From Afifellaceae bacterium (GTDB lineage: Bacteria; Pseudomonadota; Alphaproteobacteria; Rhizobiales; Afifellaceae), in assembly GCA_028284625.1 (NCBI GenBank), contig JANQRH010000016.1, positions 124,001 through 188,000 of the forward strand: a stretch of DNA of 64,000 bases, given 5' to 3'. The position numbers and the translations under genes were made by a program. Numbering within the stretch: position 1 is the first letter of the stretch; each line of letters starts with the position of its first letter. Of this stretch, positions 44,176-53,708 are shown one piece after another. The notes under the pieces are model-generated. The model worked only from the letters and a program-made list of their open reading frames with translations, had not been told where the DNA came from and did no database searches.

Positions 44176-46224
44176 TCACGCCGCCTTGGCGCTTTGCGCC
44201 AGAACGTCGTCGGCCAGCCGGCCCGTCACCTCCGACATGGTCTCATATTCGGCCGTAAAGGTGCCCACGCCCGCTGTGGCAGAGCGCAGCTCGATGATGA
44301 GATCGGCGATCTCCGCCTCCGGAATGAGCGCCTCCACGACGTCCCAGCCGGTCCAGCCGGGGCGCGCGTCATAGCCCATCAGCTGACCGCGGCGGCCTGA
44401 GACGATGGCGTTGGCGCGCGCGGTGGCGTCGTTCGGAACGGCGATCTTCACCCGCAGGATGGGCTCCAGAAGCACCGGGCGCGCATCCGGCAAGGCTTCG
44501 CGCATGCCCAGGATTCCGGCCATCTTGAAGGCCTGATCGGACGAATCGACGGAATGGTAGGAGCCGTCGCTCAGCGTCACGGCCACGTCGACGACCGGGA
44601 AGCCGCCCAGCGGACCGTTGTGAAGCGCTTCGCGCACGCCGGTTTCAACAGCCGGAATGTAGTTCTTCGGAACGACGCCGCCGGTGATCGTATCATCGAA
44701 GGTGAAACCGGTGCCGCGCGGCAGCGGCTTCACGTCGAGCATGACGTCGCCGAACTGGCCGTGGCCGCCGCTTTGCTTCTTGTGGCGGCCGCGCTTTGAG
44801 ACGGAGGCGCGGATGGTTTCGCGATACGGCACGAGCGCGCGGCGTGTCTCCAGCTTCAGCCCGAAACGACTGGTCAGCCGCTCCACGGCGACGCGCAGAT
44901 GCATCTCGCCCTGGCCGCCCAGCACCATTTCGCCGGTGTCTTGGCGATGGTCGACGCTGAGCGACGGGTCTTCTTCCACCAGACGCGACAGCGCGGAGGA
45001 GAGCTTCACCTCGTCCTTGCGCTCCACCGGCGTCACCACCTGGCGCAGCACCGCCTGCGGCGGCGGCGGCACCTCAATGCGCGCCGCCGTCGATCCCTTC
45101 GCGCCGAGCGTGTCGCCGGTCAGTGCCGCATCCACCTTGCCGAGACCGACGGTCTCGCCGGCCGAAGCCGCACCGCGCTTGGTCGATTTCTGCCCCAGCA
45201 TCGAATAGAGCCCGGAAACTTTGCCGGCCTCGTCGCGCGGCACGACAAGCTCCATGCCGTCCTCAACCTGCCCCGACAGCACGCGCGTCAGCGACAGCTT
45301 GCCGGCATGGCTGGTGTGGATGGTCTTCATGACCTGCAGAACCGCGGCGTTCGAATCCGACAGACCCAAACGCGCGCGCGTGTCTTCGATGTTCGGTGAT
45401 TCGTGACGCAGGGCCTTGAGGAGCCGGAGGATGCCGTTGCCGTTCTGGGCGGAACCGATGAACACAGGCACGATCTGGCCGGCGCGCAGCTCCGCCACCA
45501 GATCGGCAAAGATCTTGTCGCGCGGCGGCTGGATGTCCTCCAGAAGCTGCTCCATGAGCGCGTCGTCGTGATCGGCGAGCTTTTCCAGCATGGAGAACCG
45601 CGCTTCGTCGCGACGCGGCGCCTCGCCGTCCTCCACCTCGATGACCTCGCTTTCGGCGTGCTCGCGGTAGACAAAGGCGCGGTCAAGCGCGAGATCGATG
45701 AACCCGACGGCGATCTCGTCCTTCCAAATCGGGATCTGACGCAGCACCAAGGGCGTGTCGGACGCAGGCTGCAGCATGGCGAGCGCGTCGCGCACGCCCA
45801 TGGAAGCCTTGTCGATCTTGTTCAAGTAGAGAAAGCGGGGCACGCCGCGCTCTTCCAGGTGCTTAAGCACGACCTGGAGGGCGGGGACCTTCTTCTCATC
45901 GGGCTCGGCGACAACGATCGCCGCATCGATGCCGCCGACCAGGGGCTCGCTTTCGTAGCCGAACTCCACGGAGCCGGGGCAATCGATGAAGGTGTAGGTG
46001 TCGCCCATGAACTCGGTGTCGGCGACGTTGAGCTCCACACTCATGGAATGGGCGCGCCCCTCGGCCGAGGAATCGCCAACCGAGGAGCCGCTTGTCACGC
46101 TGCCCGCCTTGTCGATGGCGCCGGTGCGCCCGAGAATCGCCTCAAGCAGGCTGGTCTTGCCGCTCGCGAACGGCCCCACGATCGCAATGCACCGCGGGCC
46201 CGTCTTGCGTCCATTGTCGCTCAA
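44176..46224 (-). CDS. Elongation factor G-like GTPase (EF-G2 type), TTG start
   Basis: A 682-residue translational GTPase with all EF-G domains: P-loop GPFASGKTS, G3 IDCPG, G4 NKID, domain II, and domain IV with SGGHGQFGDVMLDVKPL. It differs from canonical FusA in lacking DxAGH (here DCPGS) and in its shorter G-domain, the mark of the divergent EF-G2 class of unknown physiological role; FusA itself is not in the window. Initiation is at TTG 46222-46224 with GGGAGGA five bases upstream. The overlapping ATG in that region is out of frame. It is convergent to lsrB. Confidence 0.88.
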   Translation of the reverse strand: MSDNGRKTGPRCIAIVGPFASGKTSLLEAILGRTGAIDKAGSVTSGSSVGDSSAEGRAHSMSVELNVADTEFMGDTYTFIDCPGSVEFGYESEPLVGGIDAAIVVAEPDEKKVPALQVVLKHLEERGVPRFLYLNKIDKASMGVRDALAMLQPASDTPLVLRQIPIWKDEIAVGFIDLALDRAFVYREHAESEVIEVEDGEAPRRDEARFSMLEKLADHDDALMEQLLEDIQPPRDKIFADLVAELRAGQIVPVFIGSAQNGNGILRLLKALRHESPNIEDTRARLGLSDSNAAVLQVMKTIHTSHAGKLSLTRVLSGQVEDGMELVVPRDEAGKVSGLYSMLGQKSTKRGAASAGETVGLGKVDAALTGDTLGAKGSTAARIEVPPPPQAVLRQVVTPVERKDEVKLSSALSRLVEEDPSLSVDHRQDTGEMVLGGQGEMHLRVAVERLTSRFGLKLETRRALVPYRETIRASVSKRGRHKKQSGGHGQFGDVMLDVKPLPRGTGFTFDDTITGGVVPKNYIPAVETGVREALHNGPLGGFPVVDVAVTLSDGSYHSVDSSDQAFKMAGILGMREALPDARPVLLEPILRVKIAVPNDATARANAIVSGRRGQLMGYDARPGWTGWDVVEALIPEAEIADLIIELRSATAGVGTFTAEYETMSEVTGRLADDVLAQSAKAA

Positions 46225-46481
46225 TACATCCTCCCTGCCGTCAGCCGGGGTCTAGGAGCCCCGATTTCGGCCCGACAGGAGCAGAACGCCAATCCACGCC
46301 CTCCCCAAGCCTTTCAAGCCACGTCTTGGAGAAGGTCCGCCACGAACGCCGCCCCCGATGGAGCCGAACGGCGGATCGTCTCAGGCGCAGCCCGGTTTTG
46401 CAAGGGCCGTGCGACGTGCAAGCTGTGCGCGTCGCAGCTTGTTGTAATGCGCCAATATCCCGAATCGGCTAGGCAGGGTGC
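46225..46481. other. Intergenic region, no clear feature
   Basis: 257 bases between the divergent EF-G-like gene and a secreted protein gene. It must carry two promoters, but no convincing hexamer pairs, operator or structured RNA was recognised. Confidence 0.4.
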
Positions 46482-46916
46482 ATGCAGGTGCTTTGCTCGC
46501 TCATCCTTGCCGTGATCGCCAGCCTTTTCCTGGCCGGCGGATCGCAGGCCGCCGATCCCGGCCATGGCGGCGGAGGAGCCTATGCTCCTCACGGCGCGGC
46601 CTGCGCGAATTCCTGGGTTCTCGGCCATATCAAGGGTCGCTTCGCCTCAGCGGAGCGGCATACCTGGCGGCGGGGCTTCGTCATGGCGTCGCTTGAGAAC
46701 CCGCGGCAGAACAGCCATCCCTATGCTGAGCCCGGCCACATTCGCCGCGATTACTGCGTGGCCGAGGCGGTCATGACCAACGGCGATGTCCGTGCGGTCT
46801 ACTACGCGATCGAGCATGGCGTCGGCTTTGCCGGCATCGGCCGATATGTGGATTTCTGTGTGCTTGGCCTGGACCCGTGGCATGTGCATGACGGCGCCTG
46901 CCGCACCGTCCGCTAG
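46482..46916 (+). CDS. Secreted protein of unknown function
   Basis: A 144-residue exported protein. MQVLCSLILAVIASLFLAGGSQA is a signal peptide. The mature part has a Gly/His-rich start, four cysteines (ACANSWVLG, RDYCVAEA, VDFCVLGLD, DGACRTVR) that could form two disulphides, and conserved-looking aromatic blocks (RRGFVMASLENPRQN, VYYAIEHGVGFAGIGRYVDFCV). Similar small Cys-containing periplasmic proteins of unknown role occur in Hyphomicrobiales. It ends 9 bases before the convergent glycosyltransferase stop. Confidence 0.65.
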   Translation: MQVLCSLILAVIASLFLAGGSQAADPGHGGGGAYAPHGAACANSWVLGHIKGRFASAERHTWRRGFVMASLENPRQNSHPYAEPGHIRRDYCVAEAVMTNGDVRAVYYAIEHGVGFAGIGRYVDFCVLGLDPWHVHDGACRTVR

Positions 46917-46925
46917 TCTCCTTCG

Positions 46926-48509
46926 CTAATTTCCCGCTCCGGTGGCTTCGCCCGGCGCCGCGCAGACGCCGCCGGCGGGAAGAACCTCCAGCCACGATTG
47001 AGGCCACTTGGCGCGGCCGTCGGCCGAGTTGTCGGCGATCATGGCGCGCGAACCGGGCTCCGTCCAAGACGCGCCGGTGAGGCCCTCCACCGAGCGGACA
47101 AACCCCTGCGGCGGCGGGTTGCCGTTGGTCGCGCGCCATACGGCGACGCACACGCGCAATGGTGCTCCGCGCGGCGGCGGCGCGACGCGATTGCCGAGAT
47201 CGGCGGCGTAGACAGCGAAGCCCGGCTGATGGATCAGAAGTGGGCCGCCCGTCCGATAGCGGCTTGTGATGACCAGAGCCTCTTGCCCGGCGTTGGCGCT
47301 TATGGCGCGCGCCAGCGGCGCGTAGCTCGGGAAGCGAACGGGGAACACATGAATGAGGCTCAGGAGGAGCGCGATCCAGATCGCAACGATCGCGATTCCG
47401 GCGCCGCCGACGTACACCCGGGTCGCCCAGCGCACCTCAACGTTCGGTCCGATCGCAGCGTTGGCCGTCAGCAAGAGAACGACTGGCAGAGAGAGAAGCA
47501 ACGCCGCGGGATGATGGGCGGACACCCTGTCGAGGCCGAGCACGACAATCACGCCAAGCATGATGGCGACGCCAGCCGCCGCCTGTGTGGCGAAGAAGCG
47601 AAGGTCGGCGCTCCATTGGCCGGTCCACGGCTTGGCGCGGCGGATCGCGCGCCACCAGGCCATCGCCGCCATTACGGCAAAGAGTAGCGATTGCAGTGCG
47701 TACTCCCCGACGAACCGCATGGCACCGGTCAGCGATCGCTGAGCAAGGGGGACCGCTTCGTCCACGACCTCCTGCGCGATCGTGGGGACGCTCGACAATT
47801 CGCCCAGCTGCAGCATGACGCCGACGATCGGCGGCGCCGCGACTACGAGCATGGCCGCGATTGCGGCGACCGTTGCCGGGCGGAAGAGCGCGGCCCGGTA
47901 TTCCCTCACCAACAAAGCGGCGACGAAGAGCGAGCCAAGGATCGCGACGAAGGTATACTTTGAGATAAGGCCCAGGCCGCAGACCGCCCCGAGAAGGATG
48001 AACTTCGCCAGGCTTGGGCGGCGCCTGATCTCCACGACAAGCAGGAACGACAGAAGCGTCATCCAGCTCAGAAGGACTGTGTGCGTTTGGGCGTGCGTCG
48101 CTTCCCAGGAGAGGATCGGAAAATAGATGTAGCCGGACAGGAGAACCGCCGGGCCCCGTCGGTGCGTGGAGAGCAGGCAGCCGAGTCGGTAGATCGTGCA
48201 AAACAACAGGGTGAGAATGGTGATCCGCACCAATTGCGCGGCCGCCACCGTAACGCCGAGCACGGAGGACGCGGCCTGCCAGAACCAGCCATAGAGCGGC
48301 GGCTGCGATGTGTCGTAGACAAGCCGCCAATCGCGGACGGCCACGGCGAGCTCGGCGTCATCCAGCAGGAAGCTCGACGAGGTGGCCAAAGGCAGCGCCC
48401 AAAAGGCGACGCCGGCAAGTGCAATCGCGGCATAAGGCCATAGCGGCCAGCGTGCCGGCTTGTGCGACCCCTCGCCTTTCTCCGATAACAACTCGCCCGG
48501 CCCGCTCAC
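46926..48509 (-). CDS. Glycosyltransferase family 39 (ArnT-like) membrane protein
   Basis: A 527-residue integral membrane protein with about 10-12 hydrophobic helices and a soluble C-terminal periplasmic domain. Early in the sequence SSSFLLDDAELAVAVRDW carries the Asp pair expected in the first periplasmic loop of GT-C enzymes, and QPPLYGWFWQ follows, a pattern of the GT39/PMT_2 family that uses polyprenyl-phosphate sugars. The acceptor may be lipid A or a protein. The start is uncertain: GTG at 48509 has AGGAAGG upstream; the frame stays open to 48860 but that part is antisense to uvrC. Divergent from uvrC. Confidence 0.8.
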   Translation of the reverse strand: MSGPGELLSEKGEGSHKPARWPLWPYAAIALAGVAFWALPLATSSSFLLDDAELAVAVRDWRLVYDTSQPPLYGWFWQAASSVLGVTVAAAQLVRITILTLLFCTIYRLGCLLSTHRRGPAVLLSGYIYFPILSWEATHAQTHTVLLSWMTLLSFLLVVEIRRRPSLAKFILLGAVCGLGLISKYTFVAILGSLFVAALLVREYRAALFRPATVAAIAAMLVVAAPPIVGVMLQLGELSSVPTIAQEVVDEAVPLAQRSLTGAMRFVGEYALQSLLFAVMAAMAWWRAIRRAKPWTGQWSADLRFFATQAAAGVAIMLGVIVVLGLDRVSAHHPAALLLSLPVVLLLTANAAIGPNVEVRWATRVYVGGAGIAIVAIWIALLLSLIHVFPVRFPSYAPLARAISANAGQEALVITSRYRTGGPLLIHQPGFAVYAADLGNRVAPPPRGAPLRVCVAVWRATNGNPPPQGFVRSVEGLTGASWTEPGSRAMIADNSADGRAKWPQSWLEVLPAGGVCAAPGEATGAGN

Positions 48510-48654
48510 GACGCTTCGGCCTTCCTGATCTCGCCTGGATTTGGCGCAGGCGATGAAACACACCACATGGTGGCCGGTCCAGCGCCACCGGCTTCGGCCC
48601 GCAACAGCGCCCCGCGTGCTAAAAGCGAAGCCGCTGCCAGAATCGACGAGCGAT

Positions 48655-50685
48655 ATGAAGAACGCGCGCAATTCCGTGTTGACGGCTGTCCCCGATGAGC
48701 CCGGCGACGGGCGCGCGCGGGCGGCGGCTTCCGACATGCCGGCGCTTGCGGAAGACATCGGCCCGGATTCGGCGCGCAAACTCAACATCACGTGGGAAGC
48801 CACAGACGGCGCGGCGACCGGCGCAGAGGTGATTGCGGCTGCTGTGAAGACGCTCCCCAACGCGCCGGGCGTCTACCGGATGATCGATAAGAAGGGTGAC
48901 GTGCTCTATGTCGGCAAGGCACGCAGCCTCAGGAAGCGCGTCACCTCATATGCGCGGCCGACGGCGCAGAATGCCCGCACCGCCCGCATGATCCGCGCCA
49001 CCGCGTCGATGGACTTCGTACGCACGCGCACCGAAACCGAGGCGCTGCTGCTTGAAGCGAACCTGATCAAGCGGCTGAGGCCGCGCTTCAACGTGCTTCT
49101 GCGCGACGACAAGTCGTTCCCCTACATTCTGGTGGCGCAGGACCACGAGGCGCCGGCGATCATGAAGCATCGTGGCGCGCGGCGGCGGAAGGGCACCTAT
49201 TTCGGTCCCTTCGCGTCGGCCGGTGCGGTCGGTCGGACCGTCAACGCGCTGCAAAAGGCGTTCCTCATCCGCACCTGCTCCGACTCCGTCTATGAGAGCC
49301 GCACCCGCCCCTGCCTGCTCTACCAGATCAAGCGCTGCGCCGCCCCGTGCACCGGCGAGATATCACTCGACGACTATCGCCGTCTGGTGGATGAGGCGGA
49401 GGCTTTCCTTTCCGGATCAAGCCGGCAGGTGACCGCCGATCTGGCGTCCGCCATGGAGGCGGCGTCGGCGGAGCTCGACTTTGAGCGCGCCGCACTCTAC
49501 CGCGACCGGCTTTCCGCGCTCTCCCACATCCAGTCGCATCAGGGCATCAATCCAAGCAGCGTGGAGGAGGCCGACGTATTCGCCGTCCACCAGGAGGGCG
49601 GGCTTTGCTGCATTCAGGTGTTCTTCTTCCGCACCGGTCAGAACTGGGGCAACCGCGCCTACTTCCCGCGCGCCGACAAGAGCTTCGAGCCCGGTAGCGT
49701 GCTGGAAGCGTTCCTGGCGCAGTTCTACGACGACAAGCCGGTGCCGAAGCTGATCCTCGTCTCGGATGATTTCGGCGAGCGTCAGCTCCTTTCCTTGGCG
49801 CTCAGCGAGCGCGCCGGCCATCGCGTGGAGATCAATATTCCGCAACGCGGCGAGAAGCGCGAGCTGGTGACGCATGCGCTGACCAATGCGCGCGAGGCGT
49901 TGGCGCGCAAGCTGGCGGATACCGCGAGCCAGGCGCGGCTCCTGGCTGGCCTAGCGGAGGCTTTCGGTCTGGAGCATGCGCCACGCCGCATCGAGGTCTA
50001 CGACAACAGCCACGTGATGGGCACCAACGCCGTCGGCGCGATGATCGTCGCCGGGCCGGAGGGCTTTGCGAAAGCCCATTACCGCAAGTTCAATATCCGC
50101 TCCGACGACAGCACGCCCGGCGACGACACCGGCATGATGCGGGAGGTGATGCGCCGCCGCTTTGCACGCCTGTTGAAAGAGGTAGGTCAGCGGCCGGAGC
50201 CCGGCGCAGAGACCGCCGATGCGCTCGGCCCCTGGCCGGACCTTCTGTTGATCGATGGCGGCAAGGGACAGCTCAGCGCCGTCACCGGCGTGCTAGCCGA
50301 GCTTGGCATCGAAGGCCTGCCGGTCGTGTCCGTCGCCAAGGGGCGCGAGCGCGAGGCGGGGCGCGAGACGTTCTTCATGTCCGACCGTACGCCCTTCATG
50401 CTGCCGCATCGCGACCCGGTGCTTTATTTCGTGGAGCGGATGCGTGACGAGGCGCACCGATTCGCCATCGGCTCGCATCGCGCGCGGCGCAAGAAGGAGA
50501 TGCACACGAATCCGCTCGACGAGATCGACGGCGTCGGGCCGGCGCGTAAGCGCGCGCTGCTGCGCCATTTCGGCACGGCCAAGGCGGTAAGCCGCGCCGG
50601 CATTGAGGATCTGATGGTTGTGGAAGGAATTTCGCAGAGTCTGGCGGAGACGATCTATGATCACTTCAACGAAAGGGCGGTGTAA
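48655..50685 (+). CDS. uvrC: Excinuclease ABC subunit C
   Basis: UvrC makes the two incisions in nucleotide excision repair. The 676-residue protein has the GIY-YIG nuclease domain near residue 65 ([20 protein letters not shown]), a UVR-type middle region ([17 protein letters not shown]), the RNase H-like 3'/5' nuclease half ([32 protein letters not shown]) and tandem helix-hairpin-helix motifs at the end ([17 protein letters not shown]). About 60 residues precede the GIY-YIG domain. Start at ATG 48655; an earlier GTG/TTG is possible. Confidence 0.96.
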   Translation: MKNARNSVLTAVPDEPGDGRARAAASDMPALAEDIGPDSARKLNITWEATDGAATGAEVIAAAVKTLPNAPGVYRMIDKKGDVLYVGKARSLRKRVTSYARPTAQNARTARMIRATASMDFVRTRTETEALLLEANLIKRLRPRFNVLLRDDKSFPYILVAQDHEAPAIMKHRGARRRKGTYFGPFASAGAVGRTVNALQKAFLIRTCSDSVYESRTRPCLLYQIKRCAAPCTGEISLDDYRRLVDEAEAFLSGSSRQVTADLASAMEAASAELDFERAALYRDRLSALSHIQSHQGINPSSVEEADVFAVHQEGGLCCIQVFFFRTGQNWGNRAYFPRADKSFEPGSVLEAFLAQFYDDKPVPKLILVSDDFGERQLLSLALSERAGHRVEINIPQRGEKRELVTHALTNAREALARKLADTASQARLLAGLAEAFGLEHAPRRIEVYDNSHVMGTNAVGAMIVAGPEGFAKAHYRKFNIRSDDSTPGDDTGMMREVMRRRFARLLKEVGQRPEPGAETADALGPWPDLLLIDGGKGQLSAVTGVLAELGIEGLPVVSVAKGREREAGRETFFMSDRTPFMLPHRDPVLYFVERMRDEAHRFAIGSHRARRKKEMHTNPLDEIDGVGPARKRALLRHFGTAKAVSRAGIEDLMVVEGISQSLAETIYDHFNERAV

Positions 50686-50788
50686 CGCCGCAGCTCTGGG
50701 GCGTATCGTCGTGCTTTCGTCTCAAACACGCTCTATGCCAGCAAGCAGGCCGATTGACTGAGCCGCCTCAGAAATCCAAGGTGTCGCC

Positions 50789-51403
50789 ATGACGGTCCAA
50801 GCCAACGAGCCGGCGCAGCGCCCGGCCGATCTCGGGGCGTTGAATGTTCCCAATATCCTGACCTATGGGCGCATTGCGGCTGCCCCGTTGGTCGGGGCGA
50901 CCTATTACATCCCGGGGAATTGGGGGCCGTGGATCGCTTTCACGATCTTCGTGATTGCCTCGGTGACGGATTATTTCGACGGATATCTGGCGCGCGCCTG
51001 GAAGCAGCAATCGGCGCTGGGGCGCATGCTCGACCCGATCGCCGACAAGCTTCTGGTCTCCGTCGCCATCCTCGTGCTCGCCGTCGACGGCATGTTCGAC
51101 GGCTCGTCGTTCTGGGCGGCGGTGATCATTCTGATGCGCGAAGTGTTCGTCTCGGGCCTGCGTGAGTTTCTCGCAGAACTCAGGGTGAGCGTGCCGGTGA
51201 CGCGGCTTGCGAAGTGGAAGACGACGATGCAGCTCATCGCAGTTGCAGCCCTCCTGATCGCACCGGCGCTGCAGGGCGCGCGCCAGGGCGTCATCATCAA
51301 TATCGGACTGAGCTTCTTCTGGGCTACGGCGCTGGTGACGCTCTATACCGGCTACGATTATTTCCGCGCCGGCCTGAAGCATATTGTGCAGGAGAGGCAA
51401 TGA
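50789..51403 (+). CDS. pgsA: CDP-diacylglycerol-glycerol-3-phosphate 3-phosphatidyltransferase
   Basis: PgsA makes phosphatidylglycerol phosphate, the committed step to PG and cardiolipin, in the inner membrane. The 204-residue protein has the CDP-alcohol phosphotransferase motif as DYFDGYLARAWKQQSALG followed by RMLDPIADK, with all three Asp positions. NVPNILTYGRIAAAP precedes it and several hydrophobic helices follow. The stop overlaps the moaD ATG (ATGA). 103 bases separate it from uvrC, a common neighbour. Confidence 0.96.
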   Translation: MTVQANEPAQRPADLGALNVPNILTYGRIAAAPLVGATYYIPGNWGPWIAFTIFVIASVTDYFDGYLARAWKQQSALGRMLDPIADKLLVSVAILVLAVDGMFDGSSFWAAVIILMREVFVSGLREFLAELRVSVPVTRLAKWKTTMQLIAVAALLIAPALQGARQGVIINIGLSFFWATALVTLYTGYDYFRAGLKHIVQERQ

Positions 51404-51651
51404 AAGTGCGTTACTTCGCCTGGGTGCGTGAGCGCGTCGGACATGCCGAAGAGGACATCGACGTCCCGGCCGACGTGGAAAGCGTCGCCGATCTGATCGG
51501 CTGGCTCTCCAAGCGCGACGAGGGCTACGCCGCCGCCTTCGCCGAGCCGACCGTCATTCGCGCCGCGATCGACCAGGAGCATGTCGAGCACGACGCGGCT
51601 CTCGGCAACGGACGCGAGATCGCGTTCTTCCCGCCGATGACAGGGGGATAG
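51400..51651 (+). CDS. moaD: Molybdopterin synthase small subunit
   Basis: MoaD is the ubiquitin-like sulfur carrier of molybdopterin synthase. The 83-residue protein begins VRYFAWVRERVG and ends FFPPMTGG, with the C-terminal Gly-Gly that becomes a thiocarboxylate. The ATG at 51400 overlaps the pgsA stop by 4 bases. moaE follows 19 bases later, so both subunits are made together. Confidence 0.95.
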   Translation: MKVRYFAWVRERVGHAEEDIDVPADVESVADLIGWLSKRDEGYAAAFAEPTVIRAAIDQEHVEHDAALGNGREIAFFPPMTGG

Positions 51652-51670
51652 GCGGCACGCAAGGCCTCGC

Positions 51671-52135
51671 ATGAAAGCCTGGAACCCGAACATCCGCGTG
51701 CAGCGCGACGCCTTCGACCTCAATGAAGAAACGCGGCGCCTGGTCGAGGGGCGTGGCGATATCGGCGCGACGGTCGCGTTCACCGGATGGTGCCGCGACG
51801 AGGACGAGCGCCTCGCCGCGCTTGAGCTGGAGCATTATCCCGGCATGGCGGACGCTGAGATCGCCCGCATCGCCAACGAGGCGGCGGAGCGCTGGCCCTT
51901 GCAGGGGCTGACGATCATTCACCGCACTGGACGGATCGCGCCGGGCGAGCCGATCGTCTTGGTGCTGACGGCTTCCGCGCACCGGCAGGCCGCCTTCGAG
52001 GCGGCGTCGTTCCTGATGGATTATCTGAAGACCCGCGCGCCGTTCTGGAAGAAGGAGCACGCCGCGGACGGCACCGAAGGCGACTGGGTCGCCGCCAAGG
52101 AGACGGACGACAGCGCGGCTGGGCGTTGGCGTTAG
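51671..52135 (+). CDS. moaE: Molybdopterin synthase large subunit
   Basis: MoaE converts precursor Z (cPMP) to molybdopterin with sulfur from MoaD. The 154-residue protein shows GATVAFTGWCRDEDER, LELEHYPGMADAEIARIA, IIHRTGRIAPGEPIVLV and the catalytic lysine region KTRAPFWKKE. It ends 10 bases before the convergent ilvE stop; GGCGCG-ATCAA-CGCGCC at 52139-52155 forms a 6-bp hairpin in that junction but lacks a T-run. Confidence 0.95.
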   Translation: MKAWNPNIRVQRDAFDLNEETRRLVEGRGDIGATVAFTGWCRDEDERLAALELEHYPGMADAEIARIANEAAERWPLQGLTIIHRTGRIAPGEPIVLVLTASAHRQAAFEAASFLMDYLKTRAPFWKKEHAADGTEGDWVAAKETDDSAAGRWR

Positions 52136-52145
52136 TGAGGCGCGA

Positions 52146-53051
52146 TCAACGCGCCGCGGCGGTCTTGGCAGCCGGCGCTTGCGGGCGCACTGCCGCTGAA
52201 TAATCGTCCATCAGCGTCTTGGTGATCTCGCCAACCTCAAAACGGAAGGGCCCGATCTCGGAGATCGGCGTCACCTCCGCCGCGGTGCCGGTGAGGAACG
52301 CCTGCTCAAAGTCTGCCATCTCGTCGGGCTGAATGGCGCGCTCGATCACCTCAAGGCCGCGCGCCTTGGCCAGGCCCACGACTGTCTGTCGGGTGATGCC
52401 GTCAAGGAAGGCGTCAGGATCGGGCGTGTGGAGCTTGCCGTCCTTGACGAAGAAAATGTTGGCGCCGGTTGCCTCTGCGACGCGGCCACGCCAGTCAAAC
52501 ATCAACGCGTCGGCGTAGCCCTTGCGCTCCGCGGCGTGCTTGGAAAGCGTGCAGATCATATAGAGCCCGGCGGCTTTGGCTTTGGCCGGCGCCGTCTGTG
52601 GATCGGGCCGCCGCCATTCGGCGATATCCAGGCGGATGCCTTTGAGGCGCTGCTCCGGATTGAAGTAGGACGGCCATTCCCACACCGCCACGGCGACATT
52701 GATGCGGTTGGTCTGCGCGGAGACGCCCATCATTTCGCTGCCGCGCCACGCGACCGGGCGCACATAAGCGTCGGTGAGATCGTTCATCACCAGAAGCTCG
52801 CGGCACACCGTATTGATTTCGTCAGCGGAATAGGGAAGCGCGAAGTCCAGAATACGCGCGCTCTCGATCAGCCGCTCTGTGTGCTCGCGGAGCTTGAAGA
52901 TCTCGCCCTCATAGGCGCGTTCGCCTTCGAACACGCAGCTGGCATAGTGCAGGCCGTGGGAAAGCACATGAAGCTGCGCCTCTGACCAGTCCACGAAGGC
53001 GCCGTTGTGCCAAATCTTGCCCGTCATCTGATCGAAGGGGACGCCGGCCAT
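52146..53051 (-). CDS. ilvE: Branched-chain amino acid aminotransferase
   Basis: PLP enzyme of fold type IV that interconverts branched-chain 2-oxo acids and Leu, Ile, Val. The 301-residue protein shows HVLSHGLHYASCVFEGERAY, ICTLSKHAAERKGYADALM with the PLP lysine in the LSK segment, and VAEATGANIFFVKDG with ITRQTVVGLA. The ATG at 53051 (MAGVPFDQMTGKIWHNG) matches the family length. It is divergent from the MarR gene, 144 bases apart, a linkage seen in other rhizobia. Confidence 0.93.
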   Translation of the reverse strand: MAGVPFDQMTGKIWHNGAFVDWSEAQLHVLSHGLHYASCVFEGERAYEGEIFKLREHTERLIESARILDFALPYSADEINTVCRELLVMNDLTDAYVRPVAWRGSEMMGVSAQTNRINVAVAVWEWPSYFNPEQRLKGIRLDIAEWRRPDPQTAPAKAKAAGLYMICTLSKHAAERKGYADALMFDWRGRVAEATGANIFFVKDGKLHTPDPDAFLDGITRQTVVGLAKARGLEVIERAIQPDEMADFEQAFLTGTAAEVTPISEIGPFRFEVGEITKTLMDDYSAAVRPQAPAAKTAAAR

Positions 53052-53186
53052 GCCAATTCCTCCACATACCTCCGCGACGTTCCGCGGCTGACGGCGAGAT
53101 TGCACCTGCCCGGCTTATCTTGCAAAAAGTAGGGCAGGACGGCTCACCTTTCGTCCATCCTGTGTGAGCGTAGCAAGACCGCAAAA

Positions 53187-53207
53187 TATGTCAATATGGC
53201 TGACATA
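53187..53207. promoter_or_regulatory. Palindromic operator candidate over the petP start codon
   Basis: TATGTCA (53187-53193) and TGACATA (53201-53207) form a perfect 7-bp inverted repeat with a 7-base spacer that contains the MarR gene's ATG (53196-53198). Size and symmetry fit a MarR-family dimer site, so autorepression is the simplest reading. There is no purine-rich ribosome binding site before the ATG; the AT-rich CAAAATAT just upstream could be a -10 element of a leaderless message. Confidence 0.5.
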
Positions 53208-53708
53208 AAATCCGCACTCGCTCCCCGCCCCGAGCCGGTCGATGACGCGGATTCGCTCGTCGACCTGATCGAGCTGCTGTTCTTCGCCTATCGCGATTTC
53301 ATCTCCGATCCCGACGCGATCCTTGCAAAGAGCGGTTTCGGCCGCGCGCATCATCGCGTCCTGCATTTCGTCGACCGCAATCCCGGGCTGACGGTGGCGG
53401 ACCTCCTCGACATCTTGAAGATCACCAAGCAGAGCCTGGCGCGCGTCTTGAAGGAGTTGATCGATTCCGGGCTGATCGAACAGCACACCGGGCGTGAGGA
53501 CCGGCGCCAGCGCCTGCTTTACGCGACGCCCGCGGGCCAGGCGCTGTCGGCTAGCCTCTCCGCCCCGCAAGAAGCGCGCATCCGCGAAGCGCTTGCGGCG
53601 CTCGGGCCCTCCGGCCGCGACGTCGTAACCACGTTCTTGCACCGCATGATCAACCAGGACGACCGGGACAAAGCGTTGAAGCTGGTTCGCCGGGACGACG
53701 TATCATGA
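53196..53708 (+). CDS. petP: MarR-family regulator (PetP/LdtR-like)
   Basis: A 170-residue winged-helix regulator. Helices with LIELLFFAYRDFISDPDAIL and FGRAHHRVLHFVDRNPGLTVADLLDILKI precede the recognition segment TKQSLARVLKELIDSGLIEQ and the wing GREDRRQRLLYATPAG. Its overlap with the response regulator gene (ATGA) mirrors petP-petR of Rhodobacter, which is needed for cytochrome bc1 expression, and ldtR-type genes of rhizobia. The target set here is unknown. The palindrome over its start codon suggests autoregulation. It is divergent from ilvE. Confidence 0.8.
   Translation: MADIKSALAPRPEPVDDADSLVDLIELLFFAYRDFISDPDAILAKSGFGRAHHRVLHFVDRNPGLTVADLLDILKITKQSLARVLKELIDSGLIEQHTGREDRRQRLLYATPAGQALSASLSAPQEARIREALAALGPSGRDVVTTFLHRMINQDDRDKALKLVRRDDVS

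Noticed and set aside
48510..48860. Upstream extension of the glycosyltransferase frame.
   Set aside because: It is antisense to the start of uvrC and has no membrane or family features.
52139..52155. Hairpin between moaE and ilvE as an intrinsic terminator.
   Set aside because: The stem is only 6 bp, overlaps the end of ilvE and has no T-run on either strand.
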